DNA of 64,000 nt, taken from assembly GCF_025979705.1 (NCBI RefSeq), contig NZ_CP110136.1, positions 1,364,001 to 1,428,000 of the forward strand, written 5' to 3'. Source of the stretch: Hymenobacter sp. YIM 151858-1 (GTDB lineage: Bacteria; Bacteroidota; Bacteroidia; Cytophagales; Hymenobacteraceae). Below are positions 33,538-43,119 of the stretch, one piece after another; within the stretch, counting starts at the first letter, position 1, and each line of letters opens with the position of its first letter. The position numbers and the translations under genes are program-made. Below the pieces are notes generated by a model that saw only the letters and a list, made by a program, of their open reading frames with translations, was not told the origin of the DNA and searched no databases.

Positions 33538-35502
33538 CTAGGCCTGCGGAGCCGGCACGGGCAGCAAATCGGCCGCAGGCTCGAAGGCCCGGCCAATGCC
33601 CCGGGCGGCCATAGCGGCCTTTATTTCGTCCAGGATCAGCGGGTCGTCGATGGTGGAAGGCGTGCTGAACGCTTCGCCATCGGCCAGTTGGCGCATGGTT
33701 TTGCGCAGGATTTTGCCCGAGCGGGTTTTGGGCAGGCGCTTCACCACCAGCACCTGCCGGAAGCACGCTACCGCCCCAATCTGCTCGCGGATGCGCTGCA
33801 CCAGCTCGGTTTCGAGCTGGGCTTCGCCGATGGTTTGGCCATCCTTCAGCACCACCAGGCCCACGGGCCGCTGCCCGCGCAGCTCGCAGGCAATGCCCAG
33901 CACGGCGCACTCGGCCACGGCGGGATGCGCGGCCAGCAGCTCTTCCATTTCGCCGGTGCTCAGCCGGTGGCCCGCCACGTTAATCACGTCATCGACGCGG
34001 CCCATGATGTAGAGGTAGCCTTCGGCATCCTGGTAGCCGCCGTCGCCGGAAAGGTAGTACCCCGGGAAGGTGCTCAGGTAGGATTGCCGAAACCGTTCGT
34101 CGTCGTTCCAGAGCGTGGGCAGGCAGCCGGGCGGTAGCGGCAGGCGCACGGCCACCAAGCCGGTAGTACCGGCAGGCACGGGCTGGCCGGCCTCGTCGAG
34201 GATCTGCACATCGTAGCCCGGCACCGGGTGGCCGGCCGAGCCGGCACGCGGCGCGGGCATGTCGGCCAGGCCTACCATGGTAGCCAGCATGGGCCAGCCC
34301 GATTCGGTTTGCCACCAGTGGTCGATTACCGGCACGCCCAGGTGCGCACCGGCCCACTCGTAGGTGGCAGGGTCGCACCGCTCGCCGGCCAGAAACAGGT
34401 GGCGCAGCGTGGGCAATTTGTACTGCTTTAGCAATAAGCCTTCGGGGTCTTCTTTCTTGATGGCCCGAATGGCCGTGGGCGCCGTGAACAGCACGCTTAC
34501 TCCGTGTTGCTGAATTACGCGCCAGAAGGCCCCGGCATCGGGAGTGCGCACGGGCTTGCCCTCGTAGAGCACCGAGCTGCAGCCGTGCAGCAACGGCCCG
34601 TACACAATATAGCTGTGCCCCACGGCCCAGCCAATGTCGGAGGCGGCCCAAAACGTTTCGCCGGGCTGCACGCCGTAAATGGCGCTCATGCTATACTTAA
34701 GGGCCACGGCATGGCCGCCGTTGTCGCGCACTACGCCTTTGGGCTTGCCGGTGGTGCCGCTGGTATACAGAATGTACAACGGGTCGGTGGCCGCCACGGG
34801 CACGCAATCGGCCGGCGCGACTTGGAGCAGCGTTTGGTAGTCCACGTCGCGACCGGGTTGCATGTGGGCGTGCACGCTGTGGGCAATGGCTTCGCGCTGC
34901 AGCACCACCACGTGCTTGGGCTTGTGGTTGGCCTGCTCAATAGCGGCATCAACCAGCGGTTTGTACGGGATTATTTTATCGATTTCGATGCCGCCCGAGG
35001 CTGATACTATCACCTTCGGCTGGGCATCGTTGATGCGCACGGCCAGCTCGTGCGGCGCAAAGCCCCCAAACACCACCGAGTGCACGGCACCTAGGCGGGC
35101 ACAGGCCAGCATGGCTATTACCGCCTCGGGCACGTTGGGCATGTAGATGATAACCCGGTCGCCTTTGGCCACGCCTAGGTCGCGCAGGCCGCCAGCAAAG
35201 CGGGCCGTAAGCTCGAGCAGCTCGCGGTAGGTAAACCGCCGCACCGTGTTGGTTACCGGCGAATCCTGAATCAGCGCCACTTGCTCGGCCCGGCCGTTGG
35301 CTACGTGGTAATCGAGGCACAAGTAGCACGTATTCAGTTGGCCACCAATAAACCAGCGGTACAAGCCACCTTGCTGAGCCAGCACTTGCGTGGGCTGCTC
35401 GAACCACTGAATGGCCTGGGCTTGCTCCGCCCAAAAACCGGCCGGGGTGGCAAGACTGGCGGCATGCGCCGCGGCATAGGTTGGGGCGGGAGCTGGTTTC
35501 AT
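33538..35502 (-). CDS. prpE: Propionyl-CoA synthetase
   Basis: The 654-residue protein is an ANL-family acyl-CoA synthetase with YTSGTTGKPKGV and the C-terminal LPKTRSGKILRKTMRQL. The acyl-pocket region reads VIDHWWQTESGWPM, with Ser-Gly-Trp where acs has Thr-Gly-Gly, the usual sign of PrpE over Acs. The N-terminus (PAGFWAEQAQAIQWFEQP) also matches propionate-type enzymes. It activates propionate in the cytoplasm, with acetate as a slower substrate. The TAG stop lies inside CCTAGG. Its neighbours acs, the receiver protein and the symporter-kinase support a role in short-chain fatty acid use. Confidence 0.9.
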   Translation of the reverse strand: MKPAPAPTYAAAHAASLATPAGFWAEQAQAIQWFEQPTQVLAQQGGLYRWFIGGQLNTCYLCLDYHVANGRAEQVALIQDSPVTNTVRRFTYRELLELTARFAGGLRDLGVAKGDRVIIYMPNVPEAVIAMLACARLGAVHSVVFGGFAPHELAVRINDAQPKVIVSASGGIEIDKIIPYKPLVDAAIEQANHKPKHVVVLQREAIAHSVHAHMQPGRDVDYQTLLQVAPADCVPVAATDPLYILYTSGTTGKPKGVVRDNGGHAVALKYSMSAIYGVQPGETFWAASDIGWAVGHSYIVYGPLLHGCSSVLYEGKPVRTPDAGAFWRVIQQHGVSVLFTAPTAIRAIKKEDPEGLLLKQYKLPTLRHLFLAGERCDPATYEWAGAHLGVPVIDHWWQTESGWPMLATMVGLADMPAPRAGSAGHPVPGYDVQILDEAGQPVPAGTTGLVAVRLPLPPGCLPTLWNDDERFRQSYLSTFPGYYLSGDGGYQDAEGYLYIMGRVDDVINVAGHRLSTGEMEELLAAHPAVAECAVLGIACELRGQRPVGLVVLKDGQTIGEAQLETELVQRIREQIGAVACFRQVLVVKRLPKTRSGKILRKTMRQLADGEAFSTPSTIDDPLILDEIKAAMAARGIGRAFEPAADLLPVPAPQA

Positions 35503-35556
35503 GGCGTAGGTTGTGGGAAAGAGGGTTGGCGGGTAAGCGGCAGTTGGGGCGCAGCC

Positions 35557-35946
35557 CTAGGTGGTAATGGGTGCCAGCTCCCGAACTTTATCGAGCAGCT
35601 GGCGCGTAGAGAAGGGTTTGGTGAGGTACAAATCGGCGCCGGCTTCGTAACCCTTCTGGATATCGGCTTCGCGGCTTTTGGCCGACAAAAAGATGACTTT
35701 GGTATCCTGGTGCGCGGGCAGCTGGCGCAGGTGGCGGCACACGTGGTAGCCATCCACGTCGGGCATCATGATATCGAGCAGCACCACGCCGAACGGCTCC
35801 CGCTCGATGGCCTCGAGGGCCTCGGTGCCGTTGCGGGCAATGCTCACGACATAGCCGGCTTTGCGCAGCAAAAATTCCAGCGACATCACGATGTTCGGTT
35901 CGTCGTCGACCACCAGTACTTTATGAGCAGCTTCGGTTGTTTTCAT
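35557..35946 (-). CDS. Single-domain response regulator (CheY-like)
   Basis: The 129-residue protein is one receiver domain with nothing else: acidic pair at 14-16 (VVDDEP), phospho-acceptor D58 (VVLLDIMMP), switch Ser in FLSAK and K110 in YLTKPF. It lacks a DNA-binding part, so it must act through a partner protein. It sits 87 bases downstream of the symporter-histidine kinase on the same strand and is its obvious phosphorylation target. Stop TAG lies inside CCTAGG. In the comparable CrbS/CrbR acetate system of proteobacteria the regulator has a DNA-binding domain, which this one does not. Confidence 0.9.
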   Translation of the reverse strand: MKTTEAAHKVLVVDDEPNIVMSLEFLLRKAGYVVSIARNGTEALEAIEREPFGVVLLDIMMPDVDGYHVCRHLRQLPAHQDTKVIFLSAKSREADIQKGYEAGADLYLTKPFSTRQLLDKVRELAPITT

Positions 35947-36033
35947 GGGTGTGGGGTAAGCGGTAGTGGAGCAAGAGCAATGACGCGAAAAACGATGTGT
36001 GGTGCACCCCTACCGTAAAGCAGGGCGTGCGCC

Positions 36034-38817
36034 CTAGGTACTAACGAGCGGCGGCGCGGCGGGCAGCTCCACCCAAAAGCGGGCGCCCTGCTGCGGCGCG
36101 CTTACCACCCCAATGCGGCCGGCGTGCAGCTCCACAATTTTCTTGGTAATGGCGAGGCCCAGGCCCGAGCCTTCGGGCTTGCGCATGGTTTGGTTTTTGG
36201 CCTGAAAGAACTTGTCGAAAATGAGTTCGTGATAAGCCGGGTCGATGCCCTTGCCGTTGTCGCTGACGGTGATGCGCACTACCCCACCGGCCGCGGCTTC
36301 GGCGGCAATGCCGATGCGCCCTTCGCCGGGCTTGCACGATTTCACGGCGTTGGACAACAGGTTCACGAGTACCTGCATCAGCCGGTCGCGGTCGGCGGGT
36401 ACGGGCGGCAAGCCAGGCGGCACCACCACATCGAGGGTAAGCTGCTTGTCGCGCACCAGCTGCCCCACAGCTTCGGTGGCGTCGTTAATGATTTCGGCTA
36501 CATCCTCGGGCGTGCGCTCCAGGGTAGCCTTGCCCGATTCAAACTTCTCCAGATCGAGCACCAGCGTAATCAGGCGGCTGAGGCGCTCGGCTTCTTTGGT
36601 GATGGTGCTCTGAAAACGGAAGCGTTCTTCCTCGTCGATGTCGGGGTTGTCGGCCAGGATTTCCGATAGGGCCCGAATGCTGGTAAGCGGCGTGCGCAGC
36701 TCGTGCGTTACGGTGTACAGAAACTCGTCTTTCTGCTGATCCAGCTCGCGCAGGCGGTCGTAGGCGCCTTGCAGCTCCTCGGTGAGGCGCTGCAGCTGCT
36801 GCGATTGTTTGCGCAGCTTGCGGTTGGCCTCAAGCAGCTGCTGCGACTCGCGCAGCACGCCCACCACGTTGTCGAAACTCATTTCCTCCACGCCTACCGA
36901 AGTAGCCAGCAGCAACCGCGCCGACGCGGGCCCAATAGTGCCTGCCAGCAGGGTTTCGGCGTAGGCCAGCAACCTAGGGTCGGCGTGGGCTACGGGGGTG
37001 CCGTCGGCGGCGTGCACCGCGGCATCGGGGTAGCGCTCCTCAAACTGCCGCAGGGCTTGGTTGGCTCGCTTACGACCCAGGAAGCCCACCAGCAACGCGC
37101 GCAAATCGGGCATGGGTGCGGCGCCCTTCCAGGTGGCGGGCGCATCGGCCGGGCTGCCCACCCGAAACACATCCACAAAGGCATCGGCCTGGCGCTGCTC
37201 GGTAGCCGTGGGCCGGCCGGCCAGCGACACCCCCACGTACAGGCCAATGTTCAGCAGCCAGCTCCAAAACAAGCCGTGCGGCAGCGGATCGAGCCCTTCG
37301 AGGCCCATAAAGGCTTCGGGCCGCAACTCGGCCACAGCACCAGCCCCTTGGGTAAGCACCGAGGCGGGCACCATGTGGGTACCGCCAACCGTGGGCAGCA
37401 CCAAGGTAAAAAACCACGCCGCGAAGCCGCCAATTAGGCCGGCCGTGGCGCCCATGCGGGTGCCGCCCTTCCAGTACAAGCCGCCCAGCACGGCCGGCGC
37501 CAGCTGCGCCACCGCCGCAAACGACACCAAGCCGATGTTGACGAGCGGCAGCTGCCGCCCCACGGTGGCGTAGTACACGTAGGCCAGCAGCAGCACCAGC
37601 ACCACCGCCGCGCGGCGGCTGTGCAGCACCACGCGCCCTAGGTAGGCAAACCACCGCGGCTGCAGCTGGGGCCGCGAGGCGGGTATGCGCACCAGCAGCG
37701 GCATGAGCAGGTGGTTGCTGATCATCACGCCCAAGGCAATGGTTTCCACGATAATCATGGAGCTGGCCGCCGACACGCCGCCCAGGTAGGTGAGCAGCGC
37801 CAGGCCCGTGTGCCCGCTGCTCAGGGGCAGGGCCAGCACAAAGGTGTCGGCATCGGGGCCGCCTACCCCCAGGCCAAAGCGCAAGGCGCCACCTAGGGCC
37901 ACCGGCAGCACAAACACGTTGATGACAATGAGGTAGAGCGGAAACAGCCACATGGCTTTGCGCAGGTGGTCTTCGCTGGCATTTTCTACCACGGCCACCT
38001 GAAACTGCCTCGGCAGCAGCAAAATGGCGGCGCCGCTGAGCAACAGCAGCGTAAGCCACTGCGAGGGGCTGGTACCGGCGCCCTGCAGGGTAAACAGGCG
38101 CTGCAACGCCGGTACGGCCTCGGCTTGGTTAAACACGTCGGTGAAGCCGCCGAACAAGCCGAACGTCACAAAGGCCCCCACCGCAAGGAACGCCACAAGC
38201 TTGATCAGCGACTCCAACGCAATAGCCAGCACAATGCCCTCGTGCCGCTCGGTAGCCTCTACCGAGCGCACGCCAAATATGATGGTGAAAAAGGCCAGTG
38301 CGGCAGTAGTATAAAAGGCAGTGCTTTGCGCCAGCGCGCCGCCTGCCGGCGGCAGCGCGGAAAGCGAGGCGGCACCCTGCGTCAGGATGTCAAACGACTG
38401 CGCAATGGCCTTGATCTGCAGCGCGATATAAGGCACTACCCCCAGCACGCACAGCACCGTAACCAAGGCACCCAGCGAAGCGCTTTTGCCGTAACGCGCC
38501 GACACAAAATCGGCCAGCGAAGTGAGGCTTTGCTGCCGGCAAATGCGGATGATTTTGCGCAGCACCAGCCACCACACCGGGGCCAGCAAGGTGGGCCCCA
38601 GGTAAATCGTGACAAACTCCAGCCCCGAGTGCACGGCCCGCCCCACCGAGCCGTAGTACGTCCAGGCGGTGCAGTACACGGCCATGCTCAGGGCGTACAC
38701 GTAGGGGTTGCTCACAAGGCTGCGCCGCCGCGCCGAGCGGTGCTCCGCGGCGTAGGCCACTGCAAACAAAAGCAGCAGGTAGCCCAGCGAACAGCCTATA
38801 ACAAGCAACTTGGACAT
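36034..38817 (-). CDS. SSF-type sodium/solute symporter fused to a histidine kinase
   Basis: This 927-residue inner-membrane protein has an SLC5/SSF transporter fold with about 13 helices (residues 1-560), including TAWTYYGSVGRA and SLTSLADFVSARYGKS. A linker with a STAC-like segment and coiled coil (630-690) leads to HisKA, with the phospho-His in VTHELRTPL near 703. The ATPase domain has the N box NLLSNAVKSC near 818, G1 DNGKGID near 860 and GSGLGLAITKK near 885. The layout matches CbrA/CrbS sensors, which read amino acid or acetate uptake. The neighbouring acs and prpE suggest it senses acetate or propionate. Stop TAG lies inside CCTAGG. Confidence 0.92.
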   Translation of the reverse strand: MSKLLVIGCSLGYLLLLFAVAYAAEHRSARRRSLVSNPYVYALSMAVYCTAWTYYGSVGRAVHSGLEFVTIYLGPTLLAPVWWLVLRKIIRICRQQSLTSLADFVSARYGKSASLGALVTVLCVLGVVPYIALQIKAIAQSFDILTQGAASLSALPPAGGALAQSTAFYTTAALAFFTIIFGVRSVEATERHEGIVLAIALESLIKLVAFLAVGAFVTFGLFGGFTDVFNQAEAVPALQRLFTLQGAGTSPSQWLTLLLLSGAAILLLPRQFQVAVVENASEDHLRKAMWLFPLYLIVINVFVLPVALGGALRFGLGVGGPDADTFVLALPLSSGHTGLALLTYLGGVSAASSMIIVETIALGVMISNHLLMPLLVRIPASRPQLQPRWFAYLGRVVLHSRRAAVVLVLLLAYVYYATVGRQLPLVNIGLVSFAAVAQLAPAVLGGLYWKGGTRMGATAGLIGGFAAWFFTLVLPTVGGTHMVPASVLTQGAGAVAELRPEAFMGLEGLDPLPHGLFWSWLLNIGLYVGVSLAGRPTATEQRQADAFVDVFRVGSPADAPATWKGAAPMPDLRALLVGFLGRKRANQALRQFEERYPDAAVHAADGTPVAHADPRLLAYAETLLAGTIGPASARLLLATSVGVEEMSFDNVVGVLRESQQLLEANRKLRKQSQQLQRLTEELQGAYDRLRELDQQKDEFLYTVTHELRTPLTSIRALSEILADNPDIDEEERFRFQSTITKEAERLSRLITLVLDLEKFESGKATLERTPEDVAEIINDATEAVGQLVRDKQLTLDVVVPPGLPPVPADRDRLMQVLVNLLSNAVKSCKPGEGRIGIAAEAAAGGVVRITVSDNGKGIDPAYHELIFDKFFQAKNQTMRKPEGSGLGLAITKKIVELHAGRIGVVSAPQQGARFWVELPAAPPLVST

Positions 38818-38941
38818 CGGGAGTTAAGGAAGAAGGAAGATCGAAGAAGGATGATTAACAGGGAAGCTTGAAGCGCAACGGGACAAATGGAAAAGGCCTG
38901 GCGCGGCGGCCGGATCCAGGCCCAAAGGCCTGCTTCCTTCC

Positions 38942-39172
38942 TCATTCATCATTCCCCCTTCGCCGAACCAGCCAGCCGGTTAGCAGCACCACCAGCACCC
39001 ACACGGCCAGCACGTAGAGGTATAGCACCGGCACCCCGGCCACGCGCAGGGGCCTGTCGACGATGGCCAAGAGCGGAAACGTGAGCAGCACCGTGCACAG
39101 CACGGCTACAAACAGCAGGCGCTGGCCGCGGCGTTGTTCGGCTTGCTCCGAGGGGGCTGAGGGATGTTGCAT
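38942..39172 (-). CDS. Small two-helix membrane protein beside the symporter-kinase
   Basis: The 76-residue product has two membrane helices (about 18-37 and 47-67) joined by IVDRPLRVAGVPVLYLY. The end is basic (WLVRRRGNDE). This shape matches small accessory proteins encoded beside SSF transporters. The ATG at 39172 gives this compact form; the longer frame to 39265 adds a sequence without support. A CCTAGG copy lies 2 bases upstream of the start codon. It may be a subunit of the adjacent symporter part, but this is inferred from position only. Confidence 0.7.
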   Translation of the reverse strand: MQHPSAPSEQAEQRRGQRLLFVAVLCTVLLTFPLLAIVDRPLRVAGVPVLYLYVLAVWVLVVLLTGWLVRRRGNDE

Positions 39173-39343
39173 ACCTAGGGCGATAATCGCGCTGACAAAA
39201 GCTACCGAAATTTCGAGGTAAGGGAAAGTCCGCCGCCCCAACGGAACGGCGGACATTGTTTCCAAACCAACTTTAAAATGAGCGTTGCGGCGGCTTTTGG
39301 CCTGTGAGCGAGCCTGCCCGCCGCCGCGGTGGGCTGTTGCGAC

Positions 39344-40864
39344 CTAGGCGTTTTCGGGCTGCTCTTCCATCAGCTTCACGTTGCGCACGTCCTTCATCAG
39401 GGCCATGCCAATCAGCCAGCAGATGAGGGCAATGCCCACGGGGTACACCAGGCCGGCCAGGAAGCTGTGCTCCTTGATGAAAGGCGCATCGGCGGCGGCG
39501 GCACGCAGCGTAAGGGCCGTGGCAATCAGCGGCACAAAGCCCCCAAATACGCCGTTGCCGATGTGGTAGGGCAACGACAGCGAGGTGTAGCGCACTTTGG
39601 TGGGGAACAGCTCTACGAGGTAAGCCGCAATCGGGCCGTAGGCCATCGTCACGAACAGCACCAGGCAGAACACCAGCGCCGTCATCGGAATAATCTGCGG
39701 CGAGAGGGCTTTCATCACGGCCGGTACGGCTTTGCCGGCGGCATCAACGGTAGCGGGCGTAACCTCGGTAATGGGCCCGGCAAACTCCTTGAGGCCGTAG
39801 AAGATGGGCATGGTGAAGAGCGCGCCGCACAGCAAACCCATCATGATGATCTTTTTGCGGCCAATGCGGTCCGACAGCGAGCCGAAGTACACAAAGAACG
39901 GCGTGGCCAGCAGCAAAGCCATGCACAGCACCAGGCTGGCATCCACGATGTCCATCTTCAGGGTGTTCTGCATGAAGGAATAGGCGTAGAACTGGCCCGT
40001 GTACCACACTACCCCCTGCCCCATGGTGGCGCCAAACAGCGAAATGAGCACCAGGCGGCGGTTTACGGGGTTCAGGAACGACTCCTTCAGCGGGTTTTGG
40101 GTGGTTTTGCCCTCGGCTTTGGCCTTGGCGAACAGCGGCGACTCGTGCAGCTTGCGGCGGATGTAGTACGAGGCCACTACCAGGAAGCCCGACAGCAGAA
40201 ACGGAATGCGCCAGCCCCACTCCTTAAACTCCACCTCGCCCATAATCTTGCGGGTGGCAATGATTACCAGAATGCTCAGGAACAAACCCGCTGTGGCCGT
40301 AATCTGAATAAACGAGGTGTAGAAACCGCGCTGCTTATCGGGCGAGTGCTCGGCCACGTAGGTGGTGGCGCCGCCGTACTCGCCGCCCAGGGCCAAGCCC
40401 TGCAACAGGCGCAGCACCAGCACGATAAGCGGGGCGGCCAGGCCAATCTGGTCGTGGCTCGGGATGAGGCCCGTTACGAAGGTGGCGCCGCCCATAATCA
40501 GCAGCGTAAGCAGGAAGGTGTACTTGCGGCCGATCATGTCGCCGATGCGGCCGAACACGAGCGCGCCGAACGGGCGCACCACAAAGCCGGCCCCAAACAC
40601 GGCCAGCGCCCCCAGAATAGTATCCTCGATTTTGCCGGACGAGCCGAACAGCACCGGCCCGATAATGGCCGCCAGCGAGCCGAAGATGTAGAAGTCGTAC
40701 CACTCGATAACGGTACCCACCGACGAGGCCGTGATGACCTGCCAGATCTTGCTTTTCGACACCGTGTTGTTATCGTGGGCCAGGGGCTCGGCGGCCACGC
40801 CGCCCGGGTTGCCCGCCAGGGCGGCCGTGGCAGCGGCGTCGCGGTTAGGAAGGTTCTGTGCCAT
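39344..40864 (-). CDS. MHS-family MFS transporter (metabolite:H+ symporter)
   Basis: The 506-residue protein has 12 membrane helices. The MHS signature ASSVGTVIEWYDFYIFGSLA follows an N-terminal tail of 40 residues. The MFS loop motif VFGRIGDMIGRKYTFLLTL lies between helices 2 and 3, and a second copy (SLSDRIGRKKII) is in the other half. MHS members (ProP, KgtP, ShiA) carry compatible solutes and carboxylates with protons. Placement between acs/prpE and a porin suggests uptake of a carboxylate. Stop TAG lies inside CCTAGG. Confidence 0.9.
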   Translation of the reverse strand: MAQNLPNRDAAATAALAGNPGGVAAEPLAHDNNTVSKSKIWQVITASSVGTVIEWYDFYIFGSLAAIIGPVLFGSSGKIEDTILGALAVFGAGFVVRPFGALVFGRIGDMIGRKYTFLLTLLIMGGATFVTGLIPSHDQIGLAAPLIVLVLRLLQGLALGGEYGGATTYVAEHSPDKQRGFYTSFIQITATAGLFLSILVIIATRKIMGEVEFKEWGWRIPFLLSGFLVVASYYIRRKLHESPLFAKAKAEGKTTQNPLKESFLNPVNRRLVLISLFGATMGQGVVWYTGQFYAYSFMQNTLKMDIVDASLVLCMALLLATPFFVYFGSLSDRIGRKKIIMMGLLCGALFTMPIFYGLKEFAGPITEVTPATVDAAGKAVPAVMKALSPQIIPMTALVFCLVLFVTMAYGPIAAYLVELFPTKVRYTSLSLPYHIGNGVFGGFVPLIATALTLRAAAADAPFIKEHSFLAGLVYPVGIALICWLIGMALMKDVRNVKLMEEQPENA

Positions 40865-40912
40865 GAGGTTTCGGGAAGTAGAGAGGTTGAAAAGGCGTTT
40901 CGGTTGAGAGGC

Positions 40913-42547
40913 TTACAAGAAAACCTGGGTTTGCAGGGTGATTTCGGGGCGGTACTTCACGCCGTTCACGCGGGCGGGCCCATCGGGCGTGGCGGTTTGG
41001 TTGCTGAAGTCGGGCCGGTGGCGGTAGTTGAGGGTGAACTTGGCGTTGTGCCCGTCGAGGTAAAAGTTGGCGCCCGCGTCGAGGATGTTCACGTTCTGGA
41101 TGTTGCCGTTGGGCTTGCGCAGGCCCTCGTAGCTGGCCAGCAGGTACGAGGCATAGGGCTGCAAGCGCACCTTGGGGCCCAGGGTGTTTTTGGGCAGCAG
41201 GTAGCCCGTTTCCACGAAGCCGATGTTGCCCGTGCCGGAGTGCGGCACCGCGTTGCCGCGTAGCGCGCTGGCGCCGTAGCCCGGGTTGGAGGCCCCGATG
41301 TAGCGCACGTGGTTCGGCCCGAAGTTGTATTTGTAGTACACGCCGTACACGGTAAAGGCCGTGCCTTTGTCCTTGTTGAGGGGCGTGTCGAAAAACACGT
41401 CGGCCGAGAGCAGCGCGATGTCGTGCTTGCGCGTCGGAATCAGATCGAAAACGTTGGCGCCCGGCTGCCCGGCCGCGGTCATCACGGGGCCGTTTACCAC
41501 GCTGGAGGTAGCCCGCGAGTACATGCCGTCGGCGTTGTACAAAAAGCCCCCGCCTAGGTTAAACACGCGCTTGGTGCCCAGGTAGGTGCCCACGTTAAAG
41601 GGCAGCAGGTTCGATTCCTGATCCAGAAACTCCCAGCTCAGGTACCCCTGAAAGATGTGCTTGGTGCTCTGGGGGTTGTACTGCGCTACGTTGGTGCCGG
41701 TACTGATGGCCGCCGGGCCGGTGCCCGTCGTCACGCCCAACGATAGCGGCGTGCTGGCCTGGTTCGTCAGGAAGGTTTCGTTGACCGAAAAAGCGTAATC
41801 GAGCTTTTTCACGCGGCCTTTGGCGTAGGCCCCGATGCCGCGCGCAAACTGGTCGGCGGTTTCGATGATGGGCCAGTTGGTCAGCGGGGCATCCAGCGTG
41901 AGGAAGTTGAGGGTGCTGGAGCGCGTGAGGCGCGAAAGGCCGTTTTGGTAGTGCATGCCCGAGCCCAGGCTCAGGTACTTGTTCACTTTAAATTCTACCA
42001 CGGCCTCGTGTACAAACAACTGCGGCTTTTTGCCGTCGGCGGTGGGGTTTACGCCCCCGCTCACGGCTGTTTGGTTGTTGATGCCGATGTGGGTGTAAAT
42101 CAGGAAGCGCGGGTTCAGCTGCGACAGAATGATGAGGCGGGAGCGGCGAACGGCAAAGTCAACCTGCTCGGCCTGGGGTTTGCCCGGGGCCCGCAGCGTG
42201 CCGGTGTTGTTTTGGGTATAGCGCGTCCAGATCTGGTGCCAGGTAATAAACCGCAGGTACTTCGAGCCATCGGGCGAGAGGTTCACCTTCATACCCGCGC
42301 CGTACGGCACCGACTCGGCCGGGGGCGGTGGCGGCGCTACCGGCTGCTGCGACTGCGCAGCCGGCGCGGGCACGCCGGCCGGAACCGACTGCGGTGCGGG
42401 TGCCGGCGCAGTTTCGGTGGGGCTTGCAGGCACCGGCGGCGTAGGTGTCGTGGGCGTGGTAGGCTGCGCCGGCGGCGTAACCTGTGCCGAAGCACCTGCA
42501 CTGGCAAGCAAGGCACTCAATACCAATGCGTAGCGAGCTTTCTGCAT
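40913..42547 (-). CDS. Outer-membrane porin-like beta-barrel
   Basis: The 544-residue protein starts at ATG 42547 with a signal peptide (MQKARYALVLSALLASAGAS, cleavage after ASAQ). A Pro/Thr/Ala-rich linker covers about 23-85, which could cross the peptidoglycan or carry glycans. A barrel follows with alternating aromatic strands (KYLRFITWHQIWTRYTQN, FAVRRSRLIILSQLNPRF) and ends in a strand with terminal Phe-Leu. It resembles phosphate-selective porin O/P-type barrels common in this group. It is 48 bases upstream of the MHS transporter on the same strand and probably gives its solute entry through the outer membrane. Confidence 0.82.
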   Translation of the reverse strand: MQKARYALVLSALLASAGASAQVTPPAQPTTPTTPTPPVPASPTETAPAPAPQSVPAGVPAPAAQSQQPVAPPPPPAESVPYGAGMKVNLSPDGSKYLRFITWHQIWTRYTQNNTGTLRAPGKPQAEQVDFAVRRSRLIILSQLNPRFLIYTHIGINNQTAVSGGVNPTADGKKPQLFVHEAVVEFKVNKYLSLGSGMHYQNGLSRLTRSSTLNFLTLDAPLTNWPIIETADQFARGIGAYAKGRVKKLDYAFSVNETFLTNQASTPLSLGVTTGTGPAAISTGTNVAQYNPQSTKHIFQGYLSWEFLDQESNLLPFNVGTYLGTKRVFNLGGGFLYNADGMYSRATSSVVNGPVMTAAGQPGANVFDLIPTRKHDIALLSADVFFDTPLNKDKGTAFTVYGVYYKYNFGPNHVRYIGASNPGYGASALRGNAVPHSGTGNIGFVETGYLLPKNTLGPKVRLQPYASYLLASYEGLRKPNGNIQNVNILDAGANFYLDGHNAKFTLNYRHRPDFSNQTATPDGPARVNGVKYRPEITLQTQVFL

Positions 42548-42691
42548 AACGTTTTGGTTGGCTGATGTGGGATGGGATACACACAAACCGCACACCGGGG
42601 TGACACTCACGGCGCGGCCCAACCAAGTAGGCAAATCCAGCGGGCTAAGTCACGCCCGTGCTATCGTTCTGCTAATTATATAGCTCGGCAC

Positions 42692-43114
42692 CTAGGCGTG
42701 CTTAAACCGCTCCCACCTAATCAGCATGAATTTGTCGCCCAGCTCGGTTACCACCAGCCCCGCCCCTTTTAGGTTTTTGGGGTCCTGAAAAAACACGGTC
42801 AGCTCTTTCTGATTGAGAATCTGGTAGGTTGGGTGGTACTCAGTTTGCCTGGGCGCCTTCACGCCGTACTTTTTCACCCAGTTCATCACCGATACGTGGC
42901 TGACTCCCAGCAAACGTTCAATTTCGCGGTAGCTCACGCCCTCGATGTACAATTGCAGGGCCTTGATAACGTAGTACGAGTTAATCTCCCGTCCTACCTT
43001 CGCCACCGTGAAATGGTACCCGCAGTTTTTGCACTTATACCGCTGCCTGTCGCCGATAACGCCGCTTTTGGTAGCATCCGTGGAGTCGCATTTAGGACAA
43101 GGCGGCTTGTTCAT
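42692..43114 (-). CDS. IS1 InsA-like zinc-ribbon/HTH DNA-binding protein
   Basis: The 140-residue protein starts with a zinc ribbon (Cys 6, 9, 28 and 31; CPKCDS...RQRYKCKNCGYHF) and a helix-turn-helix at about 60-82 (SYREIERLLGVSHVSVMNWV). Both match the InsA part of IS1-type transposases. There is no DDE catalytic half, frameshift site or terminal repeat; a further domain of 50 residues (QKELTVFFQDPKNLKGAGL to FMLIRWERF) replaces it. It therefore looks like a transposase DNA-binding domain adopted as a regulator. It heads the porin-transporter-kinase-acs cluster, and repeated sequences precede its start. Stop TAG lies in CCTAGG. Confidence 0.75.
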   Translation of the reverse strand: MNKPPCPKCDSTDATKSGVIGDRQRYKCKNCGYHFTVAKVGREINSYYVIKALQLYIEGVSYREIERLLGVSHVSVMNWVKKYGVKAPRQTEYHPTYQILNQKELTVFFQDPKNLKGAGLVVTELGDKFMLIRWERFKHA

Positions 43115-43119
43115 GGTAA

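Noticed and set aside
39329-41263. Long plus-strand open frame (644 codons) opposite the MFS transporter and porin genes
   Set aside because: The frame is a composition shadow: His/Gly/Gln/Arg-rich without any family pattern. The opposite strand carries two clear proteins. Similar frames at 8078-9859, 21248-23032 and 1585-2277 were rejected for the same reason.
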